A stretch of 64,000 nt of DNA, from the NCBI RefSeq assembly GCF_004795105.1, contig NZ_SSBL01000001.1:620001-684000 (forward strand), written 5' to 3'. Position numbers and translations under genes: made by a program. This DNA is from Streptomyces sp. A0642. Its GTDB lineage: Bacteria > Actinomycetota > Actinomycetes > Streptomycetales > Streptomycetaceae. Position 1 is the stretch's first letter. The number at the start of each line of letters is the position of its first letter. Below are positions 9,179-18,483 of the stretch, piece after piece. Below the pieces are notes generated by a model. That model was not told the origin of the DNA. It was given only the letters and a program-made list of their open reading frames with translations, and did no database searches.

Positions 9179-9369
9179 CGTGCCACGCGCCGGCCGGGCG
9201 TGCCACGGGCCGATGAGGCGTGCCGCGCGGCGGCCAGGCGTGCCAAGCCCGGCTACGCGTGCCAAGGCCCGGTCACGCGTGCCACGCCCCGGTCACGCGT
9301 GCCCCGACGGGCAGGCAGGCAGGCCCCGCGCGGGGCATGCAGGCCCCGCGCCGGCTACGCGTGCCACGC
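9179..9369. repeat. 20-bp GC-rich tandem repeat array
   Basis: Units starting CGTGCC are laid head to tail at 9179, 9199, 9219, 9239, 9258, 9278 and 9298 (periods 20, 20, 20, 19, 20, 20). A disturbed GCAGGCAGGC stretch and one more unit near 9358 follow. There are no spacers. The array fills the gap between two convergent genes and its last unit overlaps the 3' end of the following reductase gene. Confidence 0.85.
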
Positions 9370-10221
9370 GCCGTCGCGCGCCGCCTCGGCTGCGAAGGCG
9401 GCGAACGGCTTCGGATCGCGGCCCAGAGCCCGCTTCACGCCGTCCGTCACCGTCGCGTTGTGCCCGTCCAGCAGGAACGTGAACAGCCCGGACAGGAAGC
9501 CCGCTTCGGCCGCCGGAACGCCGTACTCCTTCAGCATCGCCGCGTACTGCGGACCCGTCACCGCGACATAGCGCACCTCCCGCCCCGTCGCCCCGGCGAG
9601 TTCGGCGGCCGCCTCGGCGAAGGTCAGCGCCCGGGGACCGGTCAGCTCATGGATCGCGCCCGCGCCGCCCTCGCCGCACAGCGCGGCGACCACCACATCG
9701 GCCAGGTCGTCCACGTCCACGAACGGCTCCGCGCTCCCGCCCGCCGGGAACACCACCTCGCCGCCGAGCACCCCGTCGAGCAGCGCCCCCTCGCTGAAGT
9801 TCTGCGCGAAGAACGCGGAGCGCACCACCGTCAGTTCGGCATCCCCCGCAGCCGAGCGCAACGCCTTCTCCGCGAGCACGGCCTGCGGCTCGCCGCGCCC
9901 CGAGAGCAGCACCAGGCGCCGCACCCCGCACCGCCGCGCGATCCGCCCGAAGGCGGTCATCGCCTCCGGTGCGCCGGGCGCCGCCAGATCGGGGTAGTAC
10001 GCGACGTACGCCGCGTCCGCCCCGCTCAGCGCGGCTTCCCACCCCGACGGGTCCGCCCAGTCGAACGGGACCTCGCCGCTCCGCGATCCGGCACGCACCG
10101 GCACCCCTCGCTCCGCCAGCCGTTCGGCCACCCGGCGACCCGTCTTGCCCGTCCCGCTCGTCACCAGCACGGGGCGTGCGGCGGGGAGTTCCTGCTTCTC
10201 GTTCTCCGTGTTCTTCGTCAT
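9355..10221 (-). CDS. NmrA-like NAD(P)-binding reductase
   Basis: A 288-residue atypical short-chain dehydrogenase. The nucleotide-binding motif is VLVTSGTGKTGRRVAERL (residues about 18-35), a variant of GxxGxxG, and the family's VVRSAFFAQNFSEG and ELTGPRALTFAEAAA segments follow. Such proteins reduce quinones or act as redox sensors; the substrate is unknown. It faces a divergent AraC regulator 80 bp away, a common regulator/target layout. The last codons lie within a tandem-repeat array, so the C-terminus may be variable between strains. Confidence 0.85.
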   Translation of the reverse strand: MTKNTENEKQELPAARPVLVTSGTGKTGRRVAERLAERGVPVRAGSRSGEVPFDWADPSGWEAALSGADAAYVAYYPDLAAPGAPEAMTAFGRIARRCGVRRLVLLSGRGEPQAVLAEKALRSAAGDAELTVVRSAFFAQNFSEGALLDGVLGGEVVFPAGGSAEPFVDVDDLADVVVAALCGEGGAGAIHELTGPRALTFAEAAAELAGATGREVRYVAVTGPQYAAMLKEYGVPAAEAGFLSGLFTFLLDGHNATVTDGVKRALGRDPKPFAAFAAEAARDGAWHA

Positions 10222-10301
10222 GTCTCAAGACTCCCCGCCGCTCCCCGCGCGCTCCATCCCCCAGCCGCTCAGCTCCCTACGCGTGCGTCTACGCTGCCCG
10301 C

Positions 10302-11288
<987 letters not shown>

Positions 11289-11345
11289 CGGCATCCCCTG
11301 TCCGCCCCCTCGGCGCAGGCTTGCTGATGGCCCGTACGGTCGGCG

Positions 11346-11852
11346 TCAGCCGCCGCGTCCGAGCCGGAGGGCGTCCTGCCGTGTGCCGGACACCGGCTCC
11401 AGCCGCCACCACTGGCCGGGCGAGTCGGTGTCCTCCCACTGCTGGACGGACGCCCCCTTCGCCGTGCTGCCGTCGGCGACCTCCAGGACCAGTCCGCTGA
11501 CGAAGCTCACCAGCGTCACCGTGCCGGGCGCCTCCAGGTGCCTTTCGATCAGCCACTCCTGCGCCCCGAAGTTGTTCGCCCTCCACTGCTGGATCAGGGC
11601 CCCGTTCTCCGTAGAGGCGCCGCGCACGTCCAGTCGTTTGCCGCTGTGGGCGTTGACCACGTGGTGCAGGGCCGCGCCCTCGTGGACAGGGACGAACTCC
11701 CAGTGCTGGGCGGCCGACCCGTCGACGTCGTTCTGCTGCACCGGTGCGCCGCCGCCCTTGGCGGCGTCCCGCACCTCCAGCACCAGCCCGCTGCCCACGT
11801 TGCGCAGCCGGTAAAGACCCGCCCCGACCACGGGCGCGGTGTCCCCGCTCAT
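11346..11852 (-). CDS. Ricin-type beta-trefoil lectin protein
   Basis: A 168-residue single-domain ricin B-type lectin. Three subdomains each end in a Q-x-W motif (QHWEF, QEWLI, QWWRL), with repeated LVLEVRDAA / RLDVRGAS / LVLEVADGS carbohydrate-site segments. The start is set at the second ATG (11852), which has AAGGGACG at good spacing; the ATG six codons upstream has none. No signal peptide or catalytic domain is present, which is unusual because most streptomycete ricin domains are attached to secreted hydrolases. Confidence 0.85.
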   Translation of the reverse strand: MSGDTAPVVGAGLYRLRNVGSGLVLEVRDAAKGGGAPVQQNDVDGSAAQHWEFVPVHEGAALHHVVNAHSGKRLDVRGASTENGALIQQWRANNFGAQEWLIERHLEAPGTVTLVSFVSGLVLEVADGSTAKGASVQQWEDTDSPGQWWRLEPVSGTRQDALRLGRGG

Positions 11853-11944
11853 GTCCGGTCGTCCCTTCATGCGGCCCGTACGGCGAGAACCGCCGCCCGG
11901 CTCGGGGCCGGGCGGCGGTCACAGGGTGTCAGCGGCGGTGTGTC

Positions 11945-12781
11945 TCAGGCGCCGAGGTTGAACTCGCCCGGGTTGGGGCCGAGCCGCTTGCCCTCGTCCA
12001 GCGCCGCGAACGCGGCCAGGTCGTCGGCGTCCAGTTCGAAGTCGAACACGTCGATGTTCTCCGCGATCCGCGACGGCGTCACGGACTTGGGGATCACCAC
12101 GTTGCCCGTCTGGAGGTGCCAGCGCAGCACCGCCTGGGCCGGCGTGCGGCCGTGCTTCCGCGCGACCGCGACGACCGTCGGGACCTCCAGGAGACCCTTG
12201 CCCGAACCCAGCGGCGACCAGGCCTCGGTCGCGATGCCGTGCTGGGCGTGCAGCGCGCGCGACTCCGCCTGCTGGAGCTGCGGGTGCAGTTCGATCTGGT
12301 TGAGCGCCGGGACCACGGAGGTCTCGCCGAGCAGGCGCTCCAGGTGCTCGGGGAGGAAGTTCGAGACGCCGATGGCCTTCGCGCGGCCGTCCGCGTAGAT
12401 CTTCTCGAACGCCCGGTACGTGTCGACGTAGGCGTCCTTGGCCGGCACCGGCCAGTGGATCAGGTAGAGGTCGACGTAGTCGAGGCCCAGCTTGTCGAGC
12501 GAGGCGTCGAAGGCGCGCAGGGCGGCGTCGTAACCCTGCTCCGTGTTCCACAGCTTCGTGGTGACGAAGAGCTCGTCGCGGGCGACACCGGAGGCCGCGA
12601 TCGCCTTACCGGTGCCCACCTCGTTCTGGTAGATCGCGGCGGTGTCGATGCTGCGGTACCCGGACTCGATGGCCGTGACGACCGCCGTCTCGGCCTCGTC
12701 GTCCGGCACCTGCCAGACGCCGAAACCGAGCTGCGGCATCTCGACACCGTTGTTGAGAGTGAGGGAGGGGACCTGGCTCAC
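11945..12781 (-). CDS. Aldo/keto reductase, 2,5-diketogluconate reductase type
   Basis: A 278-residue NADPH-dependent TIM-barrel reductase, full length for the family. The catalytic tetrad is visible: Asp and Tyr in DTAAIY, Lys in TTKLW, His in LIHWP. Signatures GYRSIDTAAIYQNE, LGLDYVDLYLIHWP and the C-terminal IPKSVTPSRIAENIDVFDF are present. The physiological substrate is unknown. It is transcribed away from the acyl-CoA synthetase gene's 3' end, across a repeat-bearing gap. Confidence 0.92.
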   Translation of the reverse strand: MSQVPSLTLNNGVEMPQLGFGVWQVPDDEAETAVVTAIESGYRSIDTAAIYQNEVGTGKAIAASGVARDELFVTTKLWNTEQGYDAALRAFDASLDKLGLDYVDLYLIHWPVPAKDAYVDTYRAFEKIYADGRAKAIGVSNFLPEHLERLLGETSVVPALNQIELHPQLQQAESRALHAQHGIATEAWSPLGSGKGLLEVPTVVAVARKHGRTPAQAVLRWHLQTGNVVIPKSVTPSRIAENIDVFDFELDADDLAAFAALDEGKRLGPNPGEFNLGA

Positions 12782-13103
12782 GAGCGGTCGATCCTAACGT
12801 TGTGGGGGTGGGACTCCCAGAGTGAACGATCAAGACGGCCCGCACATTCCCGTCCGGGGCCGTTTTCACCGGAACGGTACTCCCGGGCCGGGCTGCCGGA
12901 GGGATACACGCCCGGGGGCGGGGCCGGTCCCGGGGCCGGATCGGCACGAGCGCAGAGCCGCCGGACCCGTACGCGGACGCAGCCGGGCCCGTAAGGAGCA
13001 GAGCCGGGCCCGTACGGCGCGGAGCCGGGCGCGGACAGCGCGGAGCCGGGCCGGTACGCGCACGGTGCCGGGCCCGGAGGGGCGCTGACCGGCCACCGGC
13101 CGG
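12782..13103. other. Intergenic region with 21-bp tandem repeats
   Basis: No gene is supported. Units beginning AGCCGGGCC occur at 12981, 13002, 13023 and 13044 (periods 21, 21, 21), with a decayed unit near 12956 and a partial one at 13066. The segment 12782-12840 next to the reductase start must hold that gene's promoter. Confidence 0.6.
12956..13077. repeat. 21-bp GC-rich tandem repeat array
   Basis: Head-to-tail units AGCCGGGCCCGTAAGGAGCA(G), AGCCGGGCCCGTACGGCGCG(G) and related copies with few substitutions. The array sits just downstream of the acyl-CoA synthetase stop codon. Confidence 0.8.
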
Positions 13104-14927
13104 TCAGCGGTAGAGCGCGTCGACCTCGGACGCGTACGCCGTCTCGATCGCCTTGCGCTTCAGCTTCAGCGAGGGCGTCAGCAGACCGTGCTCCTCGGTG
13201 AACTGGTGGGCCAGGATCCGGAACGTACGGATCGACTCGGCCTGGGAGACAGCCGTGTTGGCGGCGACCACCGCGCGCCGGACCTCCATCTCCAGATCGG
13301 GGTCCCGCACCAGTTCCCCCGGGGTCAGCGGCTGCCGTCCCTGCATCGCCAGCCAGTGCTCCACGGACTCCTGGTCCACGGTGACGAGCGCCGCGATGTA
13401 CGGCCGGTCGTTGCCGACCACGATGCACTGCGCCACCAGCGGATGCGCCCGTACGCGCTCCTCCAGACCGGCCGGCGAGACGCTCTTGCCGCCGGACGTC
13501 ACCAGGATCTCCTTCTTCCGCCCGGTGATCGTCAGATAGCCGTCGTCGTCGAGCGCGCCCAGGTCACCGGTGGCCAGCCAGCCGTCGTTGAGCACCGCGT
13601 CGGTGGCCTTCGGGTCGCCCAGGTACCCGCCGAACACGTTTTCGCCGTACACCCAGATCTCACCGTCGTCGGCGATGTGCACGGTCGTGCCGGGGATCGG
13701 CTGCCCCACCGTGCCGTACCGGGTGCGCTCCGGGGGGTTGGCGGTGGCCGCGGCCGTCGTCTCGGTCAGCCCGTACCCCTCGTACACGGTGACGCCCGCA
13801 CCCGAGAAGAACAGCCCGAGCTGCCGCTCCATCCCCGAGCCGCCCGACATGGCGTGCCGGATCCGGCCGCCCATGGCCTCGCGCACCTTCTTGTAGACGA
13901 CCTTGTCGAAGAACTGGTGCTGCATCCGCAGCCCGGCGGACGGACCGGGGCCGGTGCCGAACGCCCGCGCCTCCATCGCCTCCGCGTACTTGACAGCGAT
14001 GTCAACGGCCTTGTCGAACGGCCCGATCCTGCCTTCCGCCTCGGCCTTGCGGCGGGCGCCGTTGAAGACCTTCTCGAAGATGTACGGCACCGCCAGGATG
14101 AACGTGGGACGGAACGACACCAGGTCAGGCATCAGTGCCTTCGCGGAGAGCTCCGGCTGGTGGCCCAGCTTCACCCGGCCGCGGATCGCGGTGACCTCCA
14201 CCATCCGCCCGAAGACGTGTGCCAGCGGGAGGAAGAGCAGCGTCGCCGCCTCGTCGCCCGGCTTGGAGTGGAAGACCGACTCCCAGCGGGAGGCCATCGT
14301 CTCCGTCTCGAACATGAAGTTGGCGTGCGTGATCACACAGCCCTTCGGACGCCCCGTGGTGCCCGAGGTGTAGATGACGGTCGCGACCGACTCCGGTGTC
14401 ACCGCACGCCGGTGCCGGTGCACGACCTCGTCCTCGACGGGCGCGCCGGCCTCCGTCAGTTCGTCCACCGCGCCGGCGTCCAGCTGCCACAGGCGCTTCA
14501 GCTGCGGCAGCCGGTCGATCACCGACGCGACCGTCATCGCGTGGTCCTCGTGCTCGACCATGATCGCCGAGACCTCGGCGTCGTGCAGCATCCACAGGAC
14601 CTGCTCGGCCGACGACGTCGGATAGACCGGCACGGACTGGGCGCCCACCGCCCACACGGCGAAGTCGAAGAGGGTCCACTCGTACCGGGTACGGGACATC
14701 AGGGCGACCCGGTCGCCGAACCGGACCCCGTGCGCGATCAGCCCCTTGGCCAGCGCCAGCACCTCGTCGCGGAACGTCGCCGACGTGACATCCCGCCAGC
14801 GTCCGTCGGCGTCCTTCCGGCCGAGAGCGACCCGGTGCGGATCCTCCTCGGCGTAGTCGAACACGACGTCGGCGAGGCCGCCTACGTGGGGCGCGGCCGC
14901 CATGGGTGGGACAGTGAACTCACGCAA
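13104..14927 (-). CDS. Long-chain fatty acid--CoA ligase (AMP-forming)
   Basis: A 607-residue member of the acyl-adenylate family that activates fatty acids with ATP and CoA. The P-loop-like motif is IYTSGTTGRPKG (about residues 184-195); A5-type motif YEGYGLTETTAA; motif TGDLGALDDDGYLTITGRKKE near residue 450; and a C-terminal Lys region. Start chosen as TTG at 14927 because AAGGAG lies 8 bases upstream and the reading LREFTVPP fits related proteins. A further upstream ATG (14954) has no ribosome site. Confidence 0.92.
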   Translation of the reverse strand: MREFTVPPMAAAPHVGGLADVVFDYAEEDPHRVALGRKDADGRWRDVTSATFRDEVLALAKGLIAHGVRFGDRVALMSRTRYEWTLFDFAVWAVGAQSVPVYPTSSAEQVLWMLHDAEVSAIMVEHEDHAMTVASVIDRLPQLKRLWQLDAGAVDELTEAGAPVEDEVVHRHRRAVTPESVATVIYTSGTTGRPKGCVITHANFMFETETMASRWESVFHSKPGDEAATLLFLPLAHVFGRMVEVTAIRGRVKLGHQPELSAKALMPDLVSFRPTFILAVPYIFEKVFNGARRKAEAEGRIGPFDKAVDIAVKYAEAMEARAFGTGPGPSAGLRMQHQFFDKVVYKKVREAMGGRIRHAMSGGSGMERQLGLFFSGAGVTVYEGYGLTETTAAATANPPERTRYGTVGQPIPGTTVHIADDGEIWVYGENVFGGYLGDPKATDAVLNDGWLATGDLGALDDDGYLTITGRKKEILVTSGGKSVSPAGLEERVRAHPLVAQCIVVGNDRPYIAALVTVDQESVEHWLAMQGRQPLTPGELVRDPDLEMEVRRAVVAANTAVSQAESIRTFRILAHQFTEEHGLLTPSLKLKRKAIETAYASEVDALYR

Positions 14928-15270
14928 TGACCTGCTCCTTGTGGCGCTCCGCACAGCGCCGTGACGCTACCCCACCGGGCGTCGCGGCGGGAGTGCCGCG
15001 AAGAGACGGCAGCGGGTGCCGTCCGCACGGGTCAGGTGGTGAAATCCGGCCAGATGGGCAAGGCCCGGGCGCGCTTCCGACCATGGAGTAAGTGGCTCGC
15101 GCGGGAATCTCCACCGAATCTGTACGTCGCGCTCACGCGTACGGGCGCCGGTCCGCAGCCGTCGGCACGAGGGCTCCCGACGACCGGCCCGCGCGCCCGG
15201 GCCCGACCCGTCCGGGCCGCAGCGGCAGAGCGCGCCCGGTCCCGTGCATTCTCCCCCTCCCCGGACCCCG
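14928..15270. other. Intergenic region, no gene recognised
   Basis: Short open frames exist on both strands but none shows a recognisable domain, ribosome site or consistent codon bias. I see no clear repeat or promoter consensus. The first 40 bases upstream of the acyl-CoA ligase start carry its AAGGAG site. Confidence 0.4.
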
Positions 15271-16173
15271 TCATGCGCGCCCCTGATCCCCGATCGCACC
15301 GATTCCGCCGCCGGGGCGGGCCAGCTGCTCACCGCCCGTCAGGATCGCCGCGGCCAGTGCGTCCGCGGCCTGCTGGGCGTCGCCCCGGCGCCGGCCGTGG
15401 AGCAGGACGAAGTCCACGTCGCCGAGGTCCGGCAGCCCGGCCCTGGCCTCCACCGGGACCAGACCCGGCGGGACCAGGCCGCGACTGTGCGCCATGACGC
15501 CGAGCCCGGCGTGCGCGGCCGCGATCAGCCCGCTGAGGCTGCCGCTCGTGCACGCGACCCGCCAGGAGCGGCCCCGCTCCTCCAGGACCTCCAGCGCACG
15601 GGCCCGGGTGATGCCCGGCGGCGGGAACAGGACCAGCGGGACCGGCCGGTCCGGATCGATCCGCAGCCGCGGCGCGCCGATCCAGATCAGCGCGTCCCGC
15701 CGGACCAGCTCCCCGTGGGTGTCCCCGGTCCGCCGCTTGGCGAGCACCAGATCGAGACGGCCCGCAGCCAGCCGCTGGTGCAGCGTCCCGGACAGCTCGA
15801 CGGTCAGCTCCAGCTCGACCTCCGGATGGTCGTGGCGGAACGACCGCAGGATCTCCGGCAAGCGGGTCAGCACGAAGTCCTCCGAGGCCCCGAAGCGCAG
15901 CCGCCCGCGCAGCCGGGTGCCGGTGAAGAACGCCGACGCCCGTTCGTGGGCCTCCAGGATCGTCCGTGCGAAGCCGAGCATGGCCTCGCCGTCCACCGTG
16001 AGGCCGACCCGGTGCGTGTCCCGGTCGAACAGCCGGCGACCGGTGGCGTCCTCCAGCCGCCGCACGTGCTGGCTCACCGTGGACTGCCGCACCCCGAGCC
16101 GGCGGGCGGCCGCGGTGAAGCTGAGCGTCTGGGCGACGGCGAGGAAGGTGCGCAGCTGCGCCGGGTCGTACAC
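15271..16173 (-). CDS. LysR-family transcriptional regulator
   Basis: A 300-residue regulator: winged helix (AQLRTFLAVAQTLSFTAAAR; VRQSTVSQHVRRLEDATGRRLFDR split across residues 4-48) and a substrate-binding domain that resembles IciA/ArgP-type LysR proteins. The start is set at GTG 16173 (VYDPAQLRTF), since the upstream extension is not LysR-like and contains the intergenic palindromes. It is divergent from an SBF-type transporter gene 115 bp away, a likely target. Confidence 0.9.
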   Translation of the reverse strand: MYDPAQLRTFLAVAQTLSFTAAARRLGVRQSTVSQHVRRLEDATGRRLFDRDTHRVGLTVDGEAMLGFARTILEAHERASAFFTGTRLRGRLRFGASEDFVLTRLPEILRSFRHDHPEVELELTVELSGTLHQRLAAGRLDLVLAKRRTGDTHGELVRRDALIWIGAPRLRIDPDRPVPLVLFPPPGITRARALEVLEERGRSWRVACTSGSLSGLIAAAHAGLGVMAHSRGLVPPGLVPVEARAGLPDLGDVDFVLLHGRRRGDAQQAADALAAAILTGGEQLARPGGGIGAIGDQGRA

Positions 16174-16179
16174 GGGCCC

Positions 16180-16203
16180 CACGTTATCGCGATACGTGAT
16201 CAC
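16180..16203. promoter_or_regulatory. Palindromic operator candidate between lysR and transporter
   Basis: CACGT-N9-ACGTG at 16180-16198 encloses the perfect palindrome TATCGCGATA (16185-16194). It is followed at once by a second palindrome, GTGATCAC (16196-16203). It lies 7 bp upstream of the LysR start and about 85 bp upstream of the transporter start. Confidence 0.55.
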
Positions 16204-16288
16204 AGTCAGAGCGGTATACGGGATTCCCGATGCCAGGGGCCGGGAGCAGGATGGGAGCGCACGACCGGAACGAGAGACACGGGGAGAC

Positions 16289-17311
16289 ATGAGCCGCCGC
16301 ACCCTGCCGTTGCCGTCCTGGCTGCCGATCGACCCCTACATCATGGCGTTGATCGGCACCGTCCTCCTCGCGGCCCTGCTGCCGGCCTCCGGCACCGCCG
16401 CCGAGGTGGCGGGCGGGGCCTCCACCGGGGCGGTGGCGTTCCTGTTCTTCCTCTACGGCGCCCGGCTGTCCACCGCGGAGGCCGTCGAAGGCCTCAGGCA
16501 CTGGCGGCTCCACCTCACCGTCCTGGCCTGCACGTTCGTCGCGTTTCCGGTGCTGGGTCTGGCGAGCGGGGGGCTGGTGCCGTACGTGCTGACGCCCCAG
16601 CTTCAGAGCGGCTTCCTCTTCCTCTGCCTCGTCCCCTCGACCATCCAGTCGTCGATCGCCTTCACCTCGATCGCCCGGGGCAACGTGCCCGCGGCGATCT
16701 GCGCGGGCTCCTTCTCCTCCCTGGCGGGTATCTTCGTCACCCCGCTGCTCGCGGCGGCGCTCCTCGGGAACAGCGGCGGCGGCTTCTCGGCGGACGCCCT
16801 GCTGAGAATCGGGGTCCAGCTGCTGCTGCCGTTCGTCGCGGGCCAGTTGCTGCGCCGCTGGATCGGCGGCTTCCTGGCCCGCCACAAGAAGGTCCTGGGC
16901 CTCGTCGACCGGGGTTCGATCCTGCTGGTCGTCTACACCGCGTTCAGCGAGGGCGTGGTCGCGGGCATCTGGCACCAGGTCACCCCCGCGCGGCTGGGAG
17001 CGCTGCTCGCCGCCGAGGCGGTGCTGCTCGCGCTGATGCTGGCGGTCAGCTGGTACGGGGCGAAGCGGCTCGGCTTCGGGCGCGAGGACCGCATCGCCAT
17101 CCAGTTCGCCGGCTCCAAGAAGAGCCTGGCCTCGGGGCTGCCGATGGCGAGCGTGCTGTTCGGGGCGCAGGCGAGCCTCGCCGTCCTGCCGCTGATGCTC
17201 TTCCACCAGATGCAGCTCATGGTGTGCGCGGTGATCGCGAAGCGGCGCGCCGGGGATCGCCCGGAGGTCCCGGACGGCGCGGTGGCGCGCACGACCGCCC
17301 CGGTGGGCTGA
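16289..17311 (+). CDS. SBF-like bile acid:sodium symporter family protein
   Basis: A 340-residue polytopic membrane protein with nine to ten hydrophobic segments, of the SBF-like (PF13593) type. Hallmarks: AVAFLFFLYGARLS, LCLVPSTIQSSIAFTSIARG with the cross-over motif, and FAGSKKSLASGLPMA. ATG start with GGGGAG 4-8 bases upstream. The transported compound is unknown; the divergent LysR gene and palindromic gap suggest metabolite-induced expression. Confidence 0.88.
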   Translation: MSRRTLPLPSWLPIDPYIMALIGTVLLAALLPASGTAAEVAGGASTGAVAFLFFLYGARLSTAEAVEGLRHWRLHLTVLACTFVAFPVLGLASGGLVPYVLTPQLQSGFLFLCLVPSTIQSSIAFTSIARGNVPAAICAGSFSSLAGIFVTPLLAAALLGNSGGGFSADALLRIGVQLLLPFVAGQLLRRWIGGFLARHKKVLGLVDRGSILLVVYTAFSEGVVAGIWHQVTPARLGALLAAEAVLLALMLAVSWYGAKRLGFGREDRIAIQFAGSKKSLASGLPMASVLFGAQASLAVLPLMLFHQMQLMVCAVIAKRRAGDRPEVPDGAVARTTAPVG

Positions 17312-17331
17312 GGGGCGGGGCGCCTCAGCCC
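17305..17331. terminator. Bidirectional terminator between convergent genes
   Basis: GGGCTGAGG and CCTCAGCCC form a 9-bp perfect stem with a 9-base loop. It overlaps the transporter stop codon and the end of the convergent fdhD gene. Confidence 0.6.
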
Positions 17332-18170
17332 TGGCCGGCCGCCTCCAGGTCGATGCGGTGCTCGCCCGCGTACACGTTCATCGAGGGCCCCCGCAGGAAA
17401 CCGACCAGGGTCAGGCCGGTCTCGGCCGCCAGGTCGACCGCCAGGGACGACGGCGCGGAGACGGCCGCCAGCATCGGGATGCCGGCCATCACCGCCTTCT
17501 GCGCGAGCTCGAAGGAGGCCCGGCCCGAGACCAGCAGGACCGAGCGGGACAGCGGCAGCCGGCCGTCGGTCAGGGCCCGGCCGACCAGCTTGTCGACCGC
17601 GTTGTGCCGGCCGACGTCCTCCCGTACGTCGATCAGCTCGCCCGTCTCGGAGAACAGCGCCGCCGCGTGGAGACCCCCGGTCCGGTCGAAGACGCGCTGC
17701 GAGGCGCGCAGCCGGTCGGGGAGGGCCGCCAGCAGTTCGGGCGTGACCCGGACGGGGGGAGTGTCGGCGACCGGGTGGCGGGTCGTGGTGCGCACCGCGT
17801 CCAGGCTGGCCTTGCCGCACAGACCGCAGGAGGACGTCGTGTAGACGTTGCGTTCCAGGGTGATGTCGGGGACCACGACGCCCGGCGCGAGCCGCACGTC
17901 CACCACGTTGTACGTGTTCACCCCGTCGGCCGTCGCCCCGGCGCAGTACACGATCGACTGCACCTCGGAGCCGTCGCCGATCACGCCCTCGCTCACCAGG
18001 AATCCGGCCGCGAGCGCGAAGTCGTCGCCCGGGGTGCGCATCGTGATGGCGAGCGGTCTGCCGTTCAGCCGGATCTCCAGGGGCTCCTCGGCGACGAGGG
18101 TGTCCGGGCGGGTGGAGACGACCCCGTCCCGGATGCGGATGGTGCGGCGGCGCTCGGTGACCCGTCCCAT
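17325..18170 (-). CDS. fdhD: Formate dehydrogenase accessory sulfurtransferase FdhD
   Basis: A 281-residue protein that passes sulfur from a cysteine desulfurase to the molybdenum cofactor of formate dehydrogenase. It has the persulfide-carrying CGLC motif (about residues 115-118, in [11 protein letters not shown]), [19 protein letters not shown] near the N-terminus, and the conserved [13 protein letters not shown] and SGRASFEL motifs. No formate dehydrogenase gene is visible in the window. It converges on the SBF-like transporter with only a hairpin between them. Confidence 0.95.
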   Translation of the reverse strand: MGRVTERRRTIRIRDGVVSTRPDTLVAEEPLEIRLNGRPLAITMRTPGDDFALAAGFLVSEGVIGDGSEVQSIVYCAGATADGVNTYNVVDVRLAPGVVVPDITLERNVYTTSSCGLCGKASLDAVRTTTRHPVADTPPVRVTPELLAALPDRLRASQRVFDRTGGLHAAALFSETGELIDVREDVGRHNAVDKLVGRALTDGRLPLSRSVLLVSGRASFELAQKAVMAGIPMLAAVSAPSSLAVDLAAETGLTLVGFLRGPSMNVYAGEHRIDLEAAGQG

Positions 18171-18483
18171 GCCAGTCAGACCCGGTTTCTGTACGTGTGA
18201 GGAGCCCGGAGGGCCCTTGCTGCGGCGGTTGCCGAGGTCCCGTCTGCGTCAGGGCAGGTGACCCGGCACCCTCATTGTCCCGTACACGGAACGCGGCGCC
18301 GCAGCCGCTCGCAGCGGTCACGGCCGGCGAAATACCTTCTACGCTAGGTGAGCCGACAGGCCGAGCCTGTCGTCAAGCCTCCAAGCTCAGGCCGGTATTC
18401 CTGTGGGATCACGTGCCCCTGTACCGGGCGGTAGCGACCAAGACTGGATGGTTCCTGCCATATGTAGCGAGGGGAACCTGAAC
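18171..18483. other. Promoter region between fdhD and KAS III genes
   Basis: No gene was found. The segment is flanked by two divergent starts. It contains a perfect 7-bp inverted repeat GACAGGC-CGA-GCCTGTC at 18355-18371, and next to it CTTCTACGCTAGGTG, which could include a -10 element. GAGGGGAACC before 18484 is the ribosome site of the downstream gene. Confidence 0.5.

Noticed and set aside
9179..9369. CRISPR array
   Set aside because: Units are contiguous with no unique spacers and no cas genes are in the window.
14928..15270. Small genes on either strand
   Set aside because: No ribosome site, no recognisable domain and no stable codon bias in any of the short frames.
18355..18371. Riboswitch or attenuator ahead of the KAS III gene
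   Set aside because: A single 7-bp hairpin with no conserved aptamer sequence that I recognise and no competing terminator.
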